A DNA stretch of 64,000 nucleotides from Roseibium alexandrii DFL-11 (GCF_000158095.2 NZ_CM011002.1:1317228-1381227), one strand, 5' to 3'. Numbered from the stretch's first letter, positions 41,774 to 52,546 are shown. The notes: a model not told the origin generated them from the letters alone. Numbers and translations: made by a program.

Positions 41774-43750
41774 TCAAGAAGCGCGGGCTTTGGCACGAAC
41801 CTCTTCAGTTTTCTCCAGTGCCTTCAACAGGTACCGGTCGCGGTCATAAACGTCCGTGTAGAAGCCGATCGAGCCGTCCGCTTCCGGCCAGGCCGTGAAA
41901 TAAGACACGTAGACCGGAATATCTCCGGTCACCTTTTCCTGGGCGTTCTGACCTGCGGCAATCCGGGACGACACATAGTCCGTTGATTTGCCCAAGACGG
42001 CTGCTGCCATGCCCTTTGGATCATGCAAACGGATACAGCCGTGACTGAATGCGCGCGTGTCCTTGTTGAACAGGCTCTTTGACGGCGTGTCATGCATGTA
42101 GATGTGGTGCCTGTTCGGGAACAGGATTTTCACCTCGCCGAGCGCGTTGGAGCGGCCCGGATACTGGCGTACGTTGATCGACTTCTTCTTGTTGGCAACC
42201 GCATACCAGTCGACAGATGCGGAGGACACTTTGCGGCCACCCGGCGTCGTCACTTCATAGCCGGCCTGATCCAGATAGGATGGATTGGCGGCAAGCTTCG
42301 GAATCATCTCATTGACGATGATCGAATACGGCACGCCCCAATAGGGGTTGTATTCAACAATCTCGATCTTGTCGTAGAAGAAGTTGGTCTGATTGGACTT
42401 CTTGCCGACAACAACGCGCATCGACATCGGGTCTGTGCCCGGCTGATGGTATGTTGCGGTGAACGCCGGCTGGTTGATGAACACCTTCCGCTCGCCCAGC
42501 TCTTCTGGAAGCCAGCGGCTCCGCTCCATTGCAAGCTCGACCTTGGCGATCTTGGCCGCATTGGTCTCGCCGACCATGGCCTTAATCGTGTTCTTGCCGA
42601 CAATGCCATCTGCCGTGAGCTTCGCTTCCTTCTGAAAGCCCTTCACAAGAGCCACGAGTTCAGGCGTGTAAAGATCTGAGCCGTCATAGGCTGCAAGCGT
42701 CGCCTCATGGTCCGTTTTCAGCGTCTCGGAGCCATGTTTGGAAATTGCAGCAACGATATTCTTCATTTCCGGGCTGGACTTGCCCGCCTTGAGGAACGTG
42801 CCAGGCGCGATCACGATCTGGTCGGATTCTTCATCTTCGGCCTTGAGACGAGCCAGCTCCGCCGACAATTTCTTGAAGTGATCACTCTGCGGCTGATGGG
42901 CTTCCAGCGCGGTCGCGACATTGTCAGATGCCGTGAACTCTTCCAGCGCGCCAACAAGATCAACATCATGCCTTGGCAGATCGTGATACTGCGAAATCCG
43001 GTTCGGATCGATCCGGCCTCGGGTCGCATCGAGGACGTAGGTTAGCGCGGCTGCACTCAGCTCCATTTCAAACTGCATGACCGCCGCATCAAGGTCATCC
43101 CCTTCCAGCGAAGCGGTTGCCGGCAAGGCCACGACATAATCGGCCGGGTTCAAACCATAAGCGGCAGCGTTTCGCAGAGCACGGCGCATTTGCGCAGCCT
43201 TGGCTGTAGGCTTGCCATCTTTGACCCAAAGAAAATCAGGATATTCCCGGTAAAACGCGATCAGCGCATCGCCAACTTCCGGCAACACCGTCAGCTTGAT
43301 GTCTTTCAATGCCGGGCGGGCTTCATCAAAGGGTGTCAAGACAACAGGTGCGGACGTGCTGATATCTGCATCATTGATGGACGCTGGGCTGCCGTCGGCC
43401 GTGGACGGCGTGACTTCCGCGGTTTTCTTTTCCGACAGGGGCGCAAGCGAGACGGTTTTGAAGGTGTCTGGCTTGTAGGTCAGGTACCGCGGGGCCGACA
43501 CACGGACCTTGGTCGCTTTCTTGCGGCGCTGCTCCTGAAGTTCCCGCTCACGCTGGCGTTGCTGGGCTTCAGGGTTGAAAAGGCGCTGAAAAAAGCCCTG
43601 GGCTTCGGCATCAGCAACCGGCAGCGCGGTGAAACCTGTTGCCAGAACGCTTGCCATCAAGCCTGCCTTGAGGCCGGCGCCAATTGTTTGTCCAAAAGAC
43701 AGTTTGTAGCCGGAGGCCGGTTTGCCGTGTGCCATCATGCTCGTTCGCAT
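41774..43750 (-). CDS. L,D-transpeptidase (YcbB/YkuD type)
   Basis: 658 residues from the ATG at 43750. An export signal-like helix (residues about 20-48) precedes a basic coiled stretch. A scaffold domain follows (residues about 150-330), then a peptidoglycan-binding segment (LVALVKGFQKEAKLTADGIV) and the YkuD catalytic domain with IYMHDTPSKSLFNKDTRAFS followed by HGCIRLHDP, the SHGCxR nucleophile motif. It makes 3-3 peptidoglycan cross-links. Length and domain order match YcbB (LdtD). Confidence 0.9.
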   Translation of the reverse strand: MRTSMMAHGKPASGYKLSFGQTIGAGLKAGLMASVLATGFTALPVADAEAQGFFQRLFNPEAQQRQRERELQEQRRKKATKVRVSAPRYLTYKPDTFKTVSLAPLSEKKTAEVTPSTADGSPASINDADISTSAPVVLTPFDEARPALKDIKLTVLPEVGDALIAFYREYPDFLWVKDGKPTAKAAQMRRALRNAAAYGLNPADYVVALPATASLEGDDLDAAVMQFEMELSAAALTYVLDATRGRIDPNRISQYHDLPRHDVDLVGALEEFTASDNVATALEAHQPQSDHFKKLSAELARLKAEDEESDQIVIAPGTFLKAGKSSPEMKNIVAAISKHGSETLKTDHEATLAAYDGSDLYTPELVALVKGFQKEAKLTADGIVGKNTIKAMVGETNAAKIAKVELAMERSRWLPEELGERKVFINQPAFTATYHQPGTDPMSMRVVVGKKSNQTNFFYDKIEIVEYNPYWGVPYSIIVNEMIPKLAANPSYLDQAGYEVTTPGGRKVSSASVDWYAVANKKKSINVRQYPGRSNALGEVKILFPNRHHIYMHDTPSKSLFNKDTRAFSHGCIRLHDPKGMAAAVLGKSTDYVSSRIAAGQNAQEKVTGDIPVYVSYFTAWPEADGSIGFYTDVYDRDRYLLKALEKTEEVRAKARAS

Positions 43751-44078
43751 TGTCAAAACCTGTATTTCAAATTGTCCAACACAAACCAGGAGCGCCCAAG
43801 ACCCTGGTCATTGTTCCTGCCTCGTTGGTCATCCGGGGCTGCTGTTAGAATATGAGCAGTCCTCGATCACCCGCACGGTCTTTCAGCCGCCCCTCTCGGG
43901 CATCCGGCGTGGACCGCAATTCGTGTCATTTTGTGAAAGAATACTACACCAAGCCGGTACGTAAGGTTAAGTGCGTAGGTACGGTGCAGGTTTCCAAATC
44001 ACGTCAGTGTGACGTATTTGCATGTCTCCGCCTGGCGTGCCAGCACACCGGCACACGCCAGACGGGAATTTTAAAGAC
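43751..44078. other. Intergenic region between ssb and the L,D-transpeptidase gene
   Basis: 328 nt without a supported gene. Near the ssb end, minus strand CTGGCGTGTGCC and GGCACGCCAG can pair with a small bulge but lack a T-run. The remainder should hold the L,D-transpeptidase promoter; I cannot point to a clear -35/-10. Confidence 0.5.
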
Positions 44079-44636
44079 TTAAAACGGGATTTCATCATCC
44101 ATCGGGCCGGAGCCACCGCCGCCGGACGGGCCACCGAATCCGCCGCCCGAAGATCCGCCGCCGTAACCGCCGCCGCCGCCGCCGAAGCTACCGCCACCAC
44201 CACCGGAGGACCCGCCGCCAAATCCGCCGCCGCCCTGGTCATTGCCGTAATCCGGAAGTCCGCCGGGCTGACCGCCGCCTTCACCGCGGCCGTCAAGCAT
44301 CGTCAGATTGGAGTTGAACCCTTGCAGCACGACTTCGGTCGAATACCGGTCCTGCCCGGACTGGTCCTGCCATTTACGGGTCTGCAGCTGGCCTTCCAGG
44401 TAGACCTTGGAGCCTTTGCGGAGGTAGTTCTCCGCCACCTTGCAAAGGCCTTCATTGAAGATGACCACACGGTGCCATTCGGTTTTCTCGCGGCGCTCTC
44501 CGGAACTGCGGTCACGCCAAGATTCCGACGTGGCGATGCGCAGGTTGGCAATCGGCCGGCCATCCTGTGTACGCCGGATTTCCGGGTCCGCTCCAAGGTT
44601 CCCAACCAAAATGACTTTGTTGACACTTCCCGCCAT
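44079..44636 (-). CDS. ssb: Single-stranded DNA-binding protein
   Basis: 185 residues from the ATG at 44636 ([20 protein letters not shown]), with CAGGAG upstream. OB-fold residues 5-110, then a long Gly/Ser linker ([20 protein letters not shown]) and the conserved C-terminal tip MDDEIPF that docks repair proteins. It is divergent from uvrA, the usual arrangement, and both are expected SOS genes. Upstream frame extension is a shadow. Confidence 0.97.
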   Translation of the reverse strand: MAGSVNKVILVGNLGADPEIRRTQDGRPIANLRIATSESWRDRSSGERREKTEWHRVVIFNEGLCKVAENYLRKGSKVYLEGQLQTRKWQDQSGQDRYSTEVVLQGFNSNLTMLDGRGEGGGQPGGLPDYGNDQGGGGFGGGSSGGGGGSFGGGGGGYGGGSSGGGFGGPSGGGGSGPMDDEIPF

Positions 44637-45138
44637 ACTCAGCTCCTGTTTGTCTTTTTGCTTCCGGCCCAGCTTTTTTGGCAGCAGCACGGCCTGATGC
44701 CCTGAAGAGGCGCAGCTTTATTGGGCCACACCCTAACGATCTCCTCGCATCATCGCCGCCACTTTTTCCGCATGCCCCCCATTTTCCACAATGTTGAGCA
44801 CTTACCGGGTCTCGAATGCGCCGCATCACTGCACCTGCGTAGGCAGCATCGAAACCCCACGACCTATCTCCAACAGGTCTCAGTCCTCAAAATGGTGCGC
44901 GATTAGGATATATGTACTTGTTTTGTTCCTATCATCTTTGTATCTTGGGCGCAATTTTCGCAGAACCTTTTCGGCTTCCTGGTGACCTTGAACAGCATTT
45001 TCCGTCGCTGCCCATCTAGAAGCCCAACTGGAAACTGCTATATCGGGTCCGAGTGGCCCGCCCTGCCCGTTTAGCCGGACCGAATTCATTCTTGAGCCCA
45101 GACTGGGCGGCCTGCAAAAGACCAGAAAGACACGTAAT
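44637..45138. promoter_or_regulatory. ssb-uvrA divergent promoter region
   Basis: 502 nt with no supported gene. It should hold promoters for both divergent genes. The only clear site is the LexA-like box at 44,914-44,928. Confidence 0.6.
44914..44928 (+). promoter_or_regulatory. LexA (SOS) box candidate
   Basis: GTAC-TTGTTTT-GTTC, one mismatch from the alphaproteobacterial SOS consensus GTTC-N7-GTTC, in the region between ssb and uvrA where it is expected. Confidence 0.65.
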
Positions 45139-48066
45139 ATGACGACGCCGAAGGCCCCTGACACCGACAGCTGGAAGAACGACCCGACCAAGGTGCTCAG
45201 CGTCCGCGGTGCTCGTGAACACAATCTGAAAAACGTCGATCTCGATCTGCCGCGAAACAAGTTGATCGTGATGACCGGATTGTCGGGCTCGGGGAAGTCT
45301 TCCCTTGCCTTCGATACAATCTATGCGGAAGGCCAGAGGCGTTATGTGGAAAGCCTGAGCGCTTATGCCCGCCAGTTCCTGGAAATGATGCAAAAGCCGG
45401 ATGTCGACCAGATTGATGGTCTTTCCCCTGCGATCTCCATTGAGCAGAAGACAACCTCCCGCAATCCGCGCTCCACGGTCGGTACGGTCACAGAGATCTA
45501 CGACTACATGCGCCTCCTGTTCGCACGCGTCGGGATACCCTACTCACCGGCGACCGGGCTGCCGATCGAGAGCCAGACCGTCAGCCAGATGGTGGACCGG
45601 ATCATGGATCTGGACGAAGGCAGCCGCCTCTATCTGCTCGCGCCAATGGTTCGCGGCCGCAAGGGGGAATACCGCAAGGAACTTGCGGAGCTGATGAAAA
45701 AAGGTTTCCAGCGGGTCAAGATTGACGGAACCTTCTACGAGATTTCCGAAGCCCCGGCCCTCGACAAGAAATTCAAGCACGACATCGACGTGGTCGTGGA
45801 TCGGATTGTCGTGCGCGATGATATCGCGGGCCGTTTGGCTGATTCCCTTGAAACTGCGCTGAAACTTGCCGACGGCATTGCCATTGCCGAGTTTGCGGGC
45901 GAAACGGTAGAAAACGGTGATCCGAAGCGGATGATCTTCTCCGAGAAATTCGCATGCCCGGTTTCCGGCTTCACGATTTCGGAAATTGAACCGCGCCTTT
46001 TTTCTTTCAACAACCCGTTTGGTGCCTGCCCCACCTGCGACGGCCTTGGCACAACGCTTGCCTTTGAAGAAGATCTCGTTGTTCCGGATCACACCTTGTC
46101 TTTGCGGGAAGGCGCGGTTCTGCCCTGGGCGAAGACCGGAACAACATCGCCGTATTACACCCAGACGCTCGAGGCCCTTTGCAGCCACTTTAATGTGTCA
46201 ATGGCAACGCCTTGGAAAGACCTGACCGCCGAGGTTCAAGAGGCCGTCTTGCACGGCACTGGGAAAACGGCAATCGAGTTCGTCTATGACGACGGCGTGC
46301 GGAGCTACCGCACCGAAAAACCGTTCGAGGGCGTCATCGGCAATATCGAACGGCGCTGGCGCGAGACCGAATCGGCCTGGGTGCGCGAAGAACTGGCCCG
46401 CTTTCAATCGGATCACGCCTGTCCGTCCTGTCAGGGTTTCCGTCTGAAACCTGAAGCCCTGGCTGTCAAGATCGCAGACCGGCACATCGGCCACATCACG
46501 GAGCTGTCGATCCGTGACGCCGCACTCTGGTTCGATGCTCTCCCTGAAAAACTCAACGACAAGCAGACCGAGATCGCCGGGCGTATCTTAAAAGAGATCC
46601 GCGAACGGCTGAAATTCCTCAACGATGTCGGCCTTGAGTACCTCTCAATGGCCCGGTCCTCCGGCACTTTGTCCGGTGGCGAAAGTCAGCGCATTCGTCT
46701 CGCCTCGCAGATCGGCTCCGGCCTGACCGGTGTTCTTTATGTTCTCGATGAACCCTCCATCGGGCTCCATCAGCGCGACAACGCTCGTTTGCTGGAGACG
46801 CTTCGCCACCTCAGGGATCTTGGCAATACGGTCATTGTAGTCGAGCATGACGAGGATGCCGTGTTGACCGCCGACTATGTGGTTGATGTCGGCCCCGGCG
46901 CTGGGGTTCATGGCGGCCAGGTCGTTGCGAAGGGCACGCCGCAAGAAGTCATGACCAATGGCAACTCGCTGACTGGCCAGTATCTGTCCGGCGCAAAGAT
47001 GATCCCGCTGCCTGCAGAACGGCGCAAGATCAACAAGAAACGCAAGATTTCCGTAAAAGGCGCGCGTGGCAACAACTTGAAAGATGTCGATGTCGACGTG
47101 CCGCTCAGCACGTTTACATGTGTCACCGGTGTATCCGGTGGCGGCAAATCCACGTTCCTGATTGACACACTCTATAAGTCAGCCGCCCGCCGTTTGAATG
47201 GCGCGCGCGACAATCCGGCACCACATGACCGCATCGAGGGCCTTGAAGTTCTGGACAAGGTAATCGATATCGACCAGTCGCCGATTGGCAGGACACCGCG
47301 CTCGAACCCGGCAACTTACACCGGCGCTTTCACACCGATCCGTGAATGGTTTGCCAGCATGCCGGAGGCCAAGGCCCGTGGTTATCAGCCTGGCCGTTTC
47401 TCGTTCAACGTCAAGGGCGGCCGATGCGAGGCCTGTCAGGGCGATGGTGTCATCAAGATTGAAATGCACTTCCTGCCGGACGTTTACGTCACGTGTGACG
47501 TCTGCAAAGGGAAACGCTACAATCGGGAAACACTGGAAGTGGAATTCAAGGGCAAATCCATTGCCGATGTCCTCGATATGACAGTTGAAGAGGCCGCCAG
47601 CTTCTTCTCCGCCGTCCCAGCCGTGCGCGACAAGATGGAAACTCTGGCGCGCGTCGGGTTGGGCTACATCAAGGTGGGCCAACAGGCCACAACGCTCTCA
47701 GGCGGTGAAGCGCAGCGGGTGAAGCTTGCCAAGGAATTGTCGAAACGATCCACGGGCAGAACACTCTATATCCTTGATGAACCGACCACCGGACTGCACT
47801 TCCATGACGTTGCCAAACTCCTGGATGTGCTTCACGAACTGGTCGATCAGGGGAACACCGTTCTGGTGATCGAACACAATCTGGAAGTCATCAAGACAGC
47901 AGACTGGATCATTGACCTTGGACCAGAAGGCGGCGATGGCGGCGGTACGATCGTTGCGGCCGGCCGGCCGGAAGATGTGGCGTCTGTCAAAGAGAGCTAC
48001 ACAGGCCAGTTTCTTGCAGAATTATTACACCGCAGGCCACACCGGGCGACTGATGCTGCTGAATAA
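45139..48066 (+). CDS. uvrA: UvrABC system protein A
   Basis: 975 residues, normal length. Nucleotide excision repair damage sensor with two ABC ATPase modules: Walker [13 protein letters not shown] and [11 protein letters not shown]; signature [12 protein letters not shown] and [12 protein letters not shown]; Walker [12 protein letters not shown] and [11 protein letters not shown]. Zinc fingers CPTCDGLG (with CPVSG), CPSCQGF and [11 protein letters not shown] to [10 protein letters not shown] LexA-like box lies upstream. Confidence 0.98.
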   Translation: MTTPKAPDTDSWKNDPTKVLSVRGAREHNLKNVDLDLPRNKLIVMTGLSGSGKSSLAFDTIYAEGQRRYVESLSAYARQFLEMMQKPDVDQIDGLSPAISIEQKTTSRNPRSTVGTVTEIYDYMRLLFARVGIPYSPATGLPIESQTVSQMVDRIMDLDEGSRLYLLAPMVRGRKGEYRKELAELMKKGFQRVKIDGTFYEISEAPALDKKFKHDIDVVVDRIVVRDDIAGRLADSLETALKLADGIAIAEFAGETVENGDPKRMIFSEKFACPVSGFTISEIEPRLFSFNNPFGACPTCDGLGTTLAFEEDLVVPDHTLSLREGAVLPWAKTGTTSPYYTQTLEALCSHFNVSMATPWKDLTAEVQEAVLHGTGKTAIEFVYDDGVRSYRTEKPFEGVIGNIERRWRETESAWVREELARFQSDHACPSCQGFRLKPEALAVKIADRHIGHITELSIRDAALWFDALPEKLNDKQTEIAGRILKEIRERLKFLNDVGLEYLSMARSSGTLSGGESQRIRLASQIGSGLTGVLYVLDEPSIGLHQRDNARLLETLRHLRDLGNTVIVVEHDEDAVLTADYVVDVGPGAGVHGGQVVAKGTPQEVMTNGNSLTGQYLSGAKMIPLPAERRKINKKRKISVKGARGNNLKDVDVDVPLSTFTCVTGVSGGGKSTFLIDTLYKSAARRLNGARDNPAPHDRIEGLEVLDKVIDIDQSPIGRTPRSNPATYTGAFTPIREWFASMPEAKARGYQPGRFSFNVKGGRCEACQGDGVIKIEMHFLPDVYVTCDVCKGKRYNRETLEVEFKGKSIADVLDMTVEEAASFFSAVPAVRDKMETLARVGLGYIKVGQQATTLSGGEAQRVKLAKELSKRSTGRTLYILDEPTTGLHFHDVAKLLDVLHELVDQGNTVLVIEHNLEVIKTADWIIDLGPEGGDGGGTIVAAGRPEDVASVKESYTGQFLAELLHRRPHRATDAAE

Positions 48067-48305
48067 AATGGCAACCTGAAATGCGGAGCTGCATTGCTCC
48101 GCAACATATAATTCCAAGTATTTGTTTTTACTTTTTATTCCGATATATTAAATCGATTAGTTTGATTATATTTTTTGCAATGCACAAAACGCATGTCAGG
48201 CATGCAGATGCGGCACTTCTTTAAATTTGGCTGGTGAAATATATATGGTTTCAACAACGACGCAGCGGGTTGGAAACGACACCTCTGCCAATAAGGAAAA
48301 ACAAA

Positions 48306-48458
48306 ATGTTCGATACCGTTGTACGCAAATACAACAACTGGAAATCCTACCGCCGTGCGGTTGACGAACTTTCCAGCCTGTCCAGCCGCGAGCTGCAGGA
48401 TCTCGGCATCAGCCGGGGCGACATAAAGTTTGTTGCCCGCCGCAGCCTTCAGGGCTGA
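48306..48458 (+). CDS. DUF1127 small protein, copy 1
   Basis: 50 residues: MFDTVVRKYNNWKSYRRAVD, then ELSSLSSRELQDLGISRGDI, ending RSLQG. The L-S-x-RELxDLGISRGDI core is the DUF1127 (YjiS-like) signature. In Rhodobacter sphaeroides the DUF1127 protein CcaF1 is co-transcribed with CcsR sRNAs and binds RNA. Here too the gene is followed within 25 nt by hairpins with CCUCCUCCC loops. About 70% similar to the second copy at 49,045. Confidence 0.88.
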   Translation: MFDTVVRKYNNWKSYRRAVDELSSLSSRELQDLGISRGDIKFVARRSLQG

Positions 48459-48480
48459 TTGAAAATTTAGAGATCGCGTC

Positions 48481-48599
48481 CCGAGGCACTCCTCCTCCCA
48501 GCCAACGGACGTGTGACACGCAGGGCATCCTCCTCCCAGCCCTGTCACGTCGAAACAACGCCCGCCAGTACCTCCTCCCACTGGCGGGTGTTTGTTTGT
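48481..48599 (+). ncRNA. Cuckoo/CcsR-type sRNA with three anti-SD hairpins
   Basis: Three hairpins each show a CCTCCTCCCA loop: CCGaGGC/GCCaaCGG (48,481-48,508), CAGGGC/GCCCTG extended by GACGTG/CACGTC (48,508-48,551), and ACGCCCGCCAG/CTGGCGGGTGT (48,558-48,591) followed by a T-rich tail that serves as terminator. CCUCCUCCC is complementary to the Shine-Dalgarno consensus. The arrangement after a DUF1127 gene matches the cuckoo RNA family and the CcsR RNAs of Rhodobacter. Likely processed from the DUF1127 transcript. Confidence 0.75.
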
Positions 48600-48602
48600 C
48601 TA

Positions 48603-49044
48603 GCGTCCGGTTTTCCCAAACGCATTCAACTCCCCAAACTTCAGACGCCGAAGCTCAGCCACCGATTGGTCGTGTGCGTTTGTGCATCCGCTGGCTTCTG
48701 CGTTCAGTAGACGTGGCCTTCCGCATTTTAGGGATTATCTTGTTGGGGAGAGCCGCCTGAGATCTCGCTTTTTTCTGTACGGCTCGGACCTCATTCCTGG
48801 TGCCCATAGCCGCTCGCTCAAGCCTGCTCCGCAACTAGCCGTGCTGCAGTGTTCAGCACTCCCATGCGCTGAACGTCAGACTGAGGCGTTAACTCTTTAT
48901 TAACTTGCATTTTTTGCATATCAGCTTCGCGTTTGCCCCTCTACCTCGCAGCGCACAAAACACCTATTTCCCCGCTGTAACGAGATGAACGGGCCAGTCG
49001 CCGATCCGCGGTGTCATGGCCATTAGATAAAAAAGGCCAGAGCC
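48603..49044. other. Intergenic region between the two DUF1127 loci
   Basis: About 440 nt. Short plus-strand frames here lack ribosome sites and known motifs. The last 150 nt should carry the promoter of the second DUF1127 gene; it is A/T rich near 48,890-48,920, but I do not assign a sigma factor. Confidence 0.5.
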
Positions 49045-49194
49045 ATGATCGATAACGTTGTACGCAAATTCAACAACTGGAAAAGCTACCGCCGGACCTA
49101 CGACGAACTGTCCAACCTGTCCAACCGTGAGCTGGACGACCTGGGCATTGCCCGCGCGGACATCGCGCGCTACGCCCGCGCCGCCATCAAGTAA
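49045..49194 (+). CDS. DUF1127 small protein, copy 2
   Basis: 49 residues read directly: MIDNVVRKFNNWKSYRRTYD, then ELSNLSNRELDDLGIARADI, ending ARYARAAIK. A clear paralogue of copy 1 with the same N-terminus and the RELxDLGI core. A GCCAG-type ribosome site lies upstream (AAAGGCCAGAGCC). It is again followed by hairpins with CCUCCUCCC loops, so the protein-sRNA unit has been duplicated. Confidence 0.85.
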   Translation: MIDNVVRKFNNWKSYRRTYDELSNLSNRELDDLGIARADIARYARAAIK

Positions 49195-49204
49195 TTCAGT
49201 TTCG

Positions 49205-49311
49205 CGGTCAAAGGCATCCTCCTCCCAGCCAATGACCGTGATCCTCTGCGGGTTTCCGCAGACCTCAAAAAGCGCTTGCCGGATCCTCCTCCCACCGGCA
49301 GGCGTTTTTTT
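49205..49311 (+). ncRNA. Cuckoo/CcsR-type sRNA, second locus
   Basis: Two anti-SD hairpins flank a plain one. CGGTCAaaGGC-atcctcctccca-GCCaaTGACCG spans 49,205-49,238. TCTGCGG-GTTT-CCGCAGA spans 49,245-49,262. CGCTTGCCGG-atcctcctccca-CCGGCAGGCG spans 49,273-49,304 and is followed by seven T, an intrinsic terminator. The same loop sequence as the first locus supports a shared family. Confidence 0.75.
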
Positions 49312-49951
49312 ATGTGCTCAGGAACCAGCGGTCACCCTCGGCCAACCAATGATCGATTGGCATGATATCCGGACGTTTGCCATTGGCATTGACCCAGGAA
49401 TCAACGGCATAAACCGTACCGGTTTTCTTTTCGGTGACTGTCGCAGTCGCATGAGGATAACGGCCATCAAGAAAAAAGCCGCGCGCAACGGGAGCGCTCA
49501 CGTCGTGATGCCTCAGCATCTTGTGTTTTTGGGTAACTAGCAGAAGCGACGTAGTGTTCGTGCTCTCATCGATACAGTCCATTTGACCGGATACACCCGC
49601 GTTTTCAATATCAAATCCACCGACATCTTCTTCAGATCCGACCGTTACGGCAACGCGGCGCTCTTGCCATGCGACCGCATGCGCAATTGCCTGCCGCTCG
49701 GCACTTGGCGATGCCCTGCCGGACACCAGAATCACACGTAAACGAGCAAGATCCTGCCGGGAATACTCAACAGGCGTTTTGTAGACGCAACCAAATCCAT
49801 GACAAATGTAAACTTTGTTTGCTTTGGGGGGGACACCGTCGTGTGTACCAAACCAGCCGGTCGCTTCGCTGGTAGACTGGCTGGCGCACGCAGTGACAAT
49901 CAACAGTGCGGCAACCGCCATGATTGCTGTAGGGGACAGCGGAGAGAACAT
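49310..49951 (-). CDS. Predicted lipoprotein of unknown function
   Basis: 213 residues. N-terminal signal with a lipobox-like LIVTAC (Cys near residue 22), so probably lipid-anchored. The mature part has CHGFGCVY, a possible disulfide, and a C-terminal ATVTEKKTGTVYAVDSWVNA then GKRPDIMPIDHWL. Composition suggests an enzyme-like periplasmic domain, but I do not recognise the family. It converges with the second sRNA terminator. Confidence 0.65.
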   Translation of the reverse strand: MFSPLSPTAIMAVAALLIVTACASQSTSEATGWFGTHDGVPPKANKVYICHGFGCVYKTPVEYSRQDLARLRVILVSGRASPSAERQAIAHAVAWQERRVAVTVGSEEDVGGFDIENAGVSGQMDCIDESTNTTSLLLVTQKHKMLRHHDVSAPVARGFFLDGRYPHATATVTEKKTGTVYAVDSWVNANGKRPDIMPIDHWLAEGDRWFLST

Positions 49952-50038
49952 CAGGATACCTCTGGCGAGGATGATTCACTTGCCGGATACGCTGGCGACT
50001 TGATGGGATTGGATGTTGCGGTGATTCTTCTGCAGCAA

Positions 50039-50746
50039 TCAATGCATAAGCAGCCGAGTGACCAAACCAGCAAAAGCTCGTTCTTCAAAGAGAGTCTGTC
50101 CGGTAAACCCAACCTTGCGATCATCCTCAATGATTCTGGTGGCTTTGAAGAACTCGAAGAATGTCTGATTGGCGGCGGCAAGGAGCTTGTAATAGGTCTC
50201 AATATACCGCTCTGGAACCGGGCCTGGCCGCGCAGCGTTCCTTCGGGTAAACCCATGGAATACCAACCGGCCCTCTGGGGCCATCCAGCGTTCGTCTGCG
50301 GCAAGGAACAAGAAGGTGCAGCCTGACATGCAGGTGTCTCCTGCCGACACTTGTGCGACAACGCGCGTGCCTTGGTCCTGCGCCGATCTTATGATGTCCA
50401 CCAAGCGAAAAGATGCCGCAGCATCGCAGCCTTTGGGGAGATTGAGATGCAAATACACTGGCGATGTGCGATCACCGGCCATTGCCAAATCCAGCAGGGC
50501 TTCCACCAAATTCCGGTTCAAGGCGCCCGGGCTGTAATCCGCAATCTCGCCACTCAGCACAAGGTGGTTGGCAAACCGTTCAATTTCGACAGCATTCGCT
50601 CGTCCGGGCATAAGAAAGAAGACCAACGACGCCATCATCAGTCCAAACCCAAATAAAGACCATTCTCCCATGCGAATGCCGCTGATTACGGCGTGATACG
50701 TTGTCGGTGTATTTGATTCAATTCCGGTTCGAGATTCCTTCCACAT
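50039..50746 (-). CDS. ClpP-fold periplasmic/membrane protein (COG3904-like)
   Basis: 235 residues from the ATG at 50746, with GGAGG 8 nt upstream. A transmembrane or signal helix (WSLFGFGLMMASLVFFLMPG, residues about 28-48) precedes a ClpP/crotonase-like domain: VYLHLNLPKGCDAAASFRLV, VVAQVSAGDTCMSGCTFLFL (the serine in MSGCTF is at the nucleophile position), APEGRLVFHGF (candidate His). Resembles predicted periplasmic proteins with the Clp protease fold. Substrate unknown. Confidence 0.65.
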   Translation of the reverse strand: MWKESRTGIESNTPTTYHAVISGIRMGEWSLFGFGLMMASLVFFLMPGRANAVEIERFANHLVLSGEIADYSPGALNRNLVEALLDLAMAGDRTSPVYLHLNLPKGCDAAASFRLVDIIRSAQDQGTRVVAQVSAGDTCMSGCTFLFLAADERWMAPEGRLVFHGFTRRNAARPGPVPERYIETYYKLLAAANQTFFEFFKATRIIEDDRKVGFTGQTLFEERAFAGLVTRLLMH

Positions 50747-51127
50747 AGGGATACCTCCGCGCACAGTTTAGGCGCACTTTTTGCGCCTTTTCATAAAACT
50801 GTCATTGTTAGCCGGGAGGCTGCAAGTGTTATTCTTGCGAAAATTTTCTTTTGCCGGGCAAGCAATTAATGTCTTGTCACACTGCACAAAAACTCAGCCG
50901 GCTAGATATTGGAAATCGAGGTTTCGCATCAAAGACCTGCCGACACGAACAGCTCTTTCGTCGGTTTATCGGGGTTTGCGAACCTCTTTGCCCGAACCGT
51001 TGCGATGAATTTGTTTTCCCTGTAATCAGGGCGCAAGAGAGAGTGGCCTTGTCGATGCCAGGAGACCCGCGCATACGAATCGGGCCCGCAAACCGTTCCA
51101 AGGCTCGAAATTCCAAAGGAAACTGCC
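50747..51127. other. Intergenic region before trmFO
   Basis: 381 nt between divergent genes. It should hold both promoters. I see no convincing gene, hairpin terminator or operator. AAAGGAAAC gives the trmFO ribosome site. Confidence 0.5.
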
Positions 51128-52546
51128 ATGCCCCCCATCCATGTGATTGGCGGCGGCCTTGCCGGGTCTGAAGCTGCCTGGCAAATCGCCAAAGCCGGAT
51201 TTGACGTTGTGCTGCATGAAATGCGGCCGGTTCGCAAAACAGAAGCCCATCAGACCGACGGATTGGCCGAGCTGGTCTGTTCCAACTCCTTCCGCTCAGA
51301 TGATTCTGAACAAAACGCTGTTGGCCTGATTCACCATGAGCTGCGCCAGCTTGGTTCGCTCATCATGGCCTGTGCCGATGCCAATCAGGTTCCAGCCGGC
51401 AGTGCGCTGGCCGTTGACCGGCATGGCTTTTCTGATGCCGTGACCAAAGCGCTGGAAGAGCATCCCCGAATCACGATCTCGCGAGATGAAGTCGCCGGCT
51501 TGCCGCCGGAAGACTGGGAAAAAGTGATCATCGCAACTGGCCCTCTGACATCGCCTGCACTGTCGGAAGCCGTGCTTGCCAAAAGCGGTGAAGATGCGCT
51601 GGCCTTTTTCGATGCCATTGCCCCGATCGTTCATTTTGACTCCATCGATCTCGACAAGGCCTGGTTCCAGTCGCGTTACGACAAGGTTGGCCCGGGCGGT
51701 ACTGGCAAGGACTATCTCAACTGCCCGTTGGACAAGCAGCAGTACGAGGCGTTCATCGACGCCCTGATCGAAGGCGACACGGCCGACTTCAAGGAATGGG
51801 AAGAGAATACTCCCTACTTCGACGGTTGCCTGCCGATCGAGGTAATGGCGGCGCGCGGCAGGGAAACACTGCGGCACGGGCCGATGAAGCCGATGGGTCT
51901 CACCAACGCCCACAATCCCGATGTGAAAGCCTATGCTGTCGTCCAGTTGCGTCAGGACAATGCGCTCGGCACGCTCTACAACATGGTAGGGTTTCAAACG
52001 AAGCTGAAATACGGTGCCCAGGGCGACATCTTCAAGATGATCCCGGGGCTGGAAAACGCGCAGTTTGCCCGTCTCGGCGGTCTCCACCGCAACACCTTCC
52101 TGAACTCACCGAAAGTCTTGGACGATACCCTGCGTTTGAAGGCGGACCCGCGCCTGCGTTTTGCAGGCCAGATCACCGGCTGTGAGGGCTATGTCGAATC
52201 AGCCTCTGTCGGCTGCATGGCCGGACTGTTCGCGGTTATGGAAGCCAAAGGGCAGGACATCATCACACCGCCGCAAACGACGGCCATGGGCGCACTGCTT
52301 GGTCACATCACAGGCGGTCATATCAGCCGGGATGACGGAGCTGGAAAACCACGCTCATTCCAGCCGATGAACGTCAATTTCGGCCTGTTCCCGTTGGTCG
52401 AAGCGCCAACAAAAGACGCTGACGGCAAGCGCATCAAGGGCAAGGAAAAGTCGAAAGCCAAAAAGCTGGCGATGACACAGCGTGCCAAGACAGACTTTGC
52501 CGCCTGGCAAGCGCAGATCGGCCCTGTCCGCGAAGCAGCTGAATGA
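51128..52546 (+). CDS. trmFO: Folate/FAD-dependent tRNA (uracil-54-C5)-methyltransferase
   Basis: 472 residues. Makes m5U54 (T54) in the tRNA T-loop using methylene-THF and FADH2. FAD-binding [17 protein letters not shown] at the N-terminus. TrmFO-specific [51 protein letters not shown] and [17 protein letters not shown]. The C-terminus has a Lys-rich insertion. Rare codons or frameshifts are not evident. Confidence 0.96.
   Translation: MPPIHVIGGGLAGSEAAWQIAKAGFDVVLHEMRPVRKTEAHQTDGLAELVCSNSFRSDDSEQNAVGLIHHELRQLGSLIMACADANQVPAGSALAVDRHGFSDAVTKALEEHPRITISRDEVAGLPPEDWEKVIIATGPLTSPALSEAVLAKSGEDALAFFDAIAPIVHFDSIDLDKAWFQSRYDKVGPGGTGKDYLNCPLDKQQYEAFIDALIEGDTADFKEWEENTPYFDGCLPIEVMAARGRETLRHGPMKPMGLTNAHNPDVKAYAVVQLRQDNALGTLYNMVGFQTKLKYGAQGDIFKMIPGLENAQFARLGGLHRNTFLNSPKVLDDTLRLKADPRLRFAGQITGCEGYVESASVGCMAGLFAVMEAKGQDIITPPQTTAMGALLGHITGGHISRDDGAGKPRSFQPMNVNFGLFPLVEAPTKDADGKRIKGKEKSKAKKLAMTQRAKTDFAAWQAQIGPVREAAE

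Noticed and set aside
48682..48903. 73-codon plus-strand frame between the DUF1127 loci
   Set aside because: No ribosome site, no conserved-looking motif; it spans a region more likely to hold a promoter.
48481..49311. CRISPR-like array from repeated CCTCCTCCCA
   Set aside because: The repeats are only about 10 nt, sit in hairpin loops and have irregular spacing; no cas genes. They fit anti-SD sRNAs.
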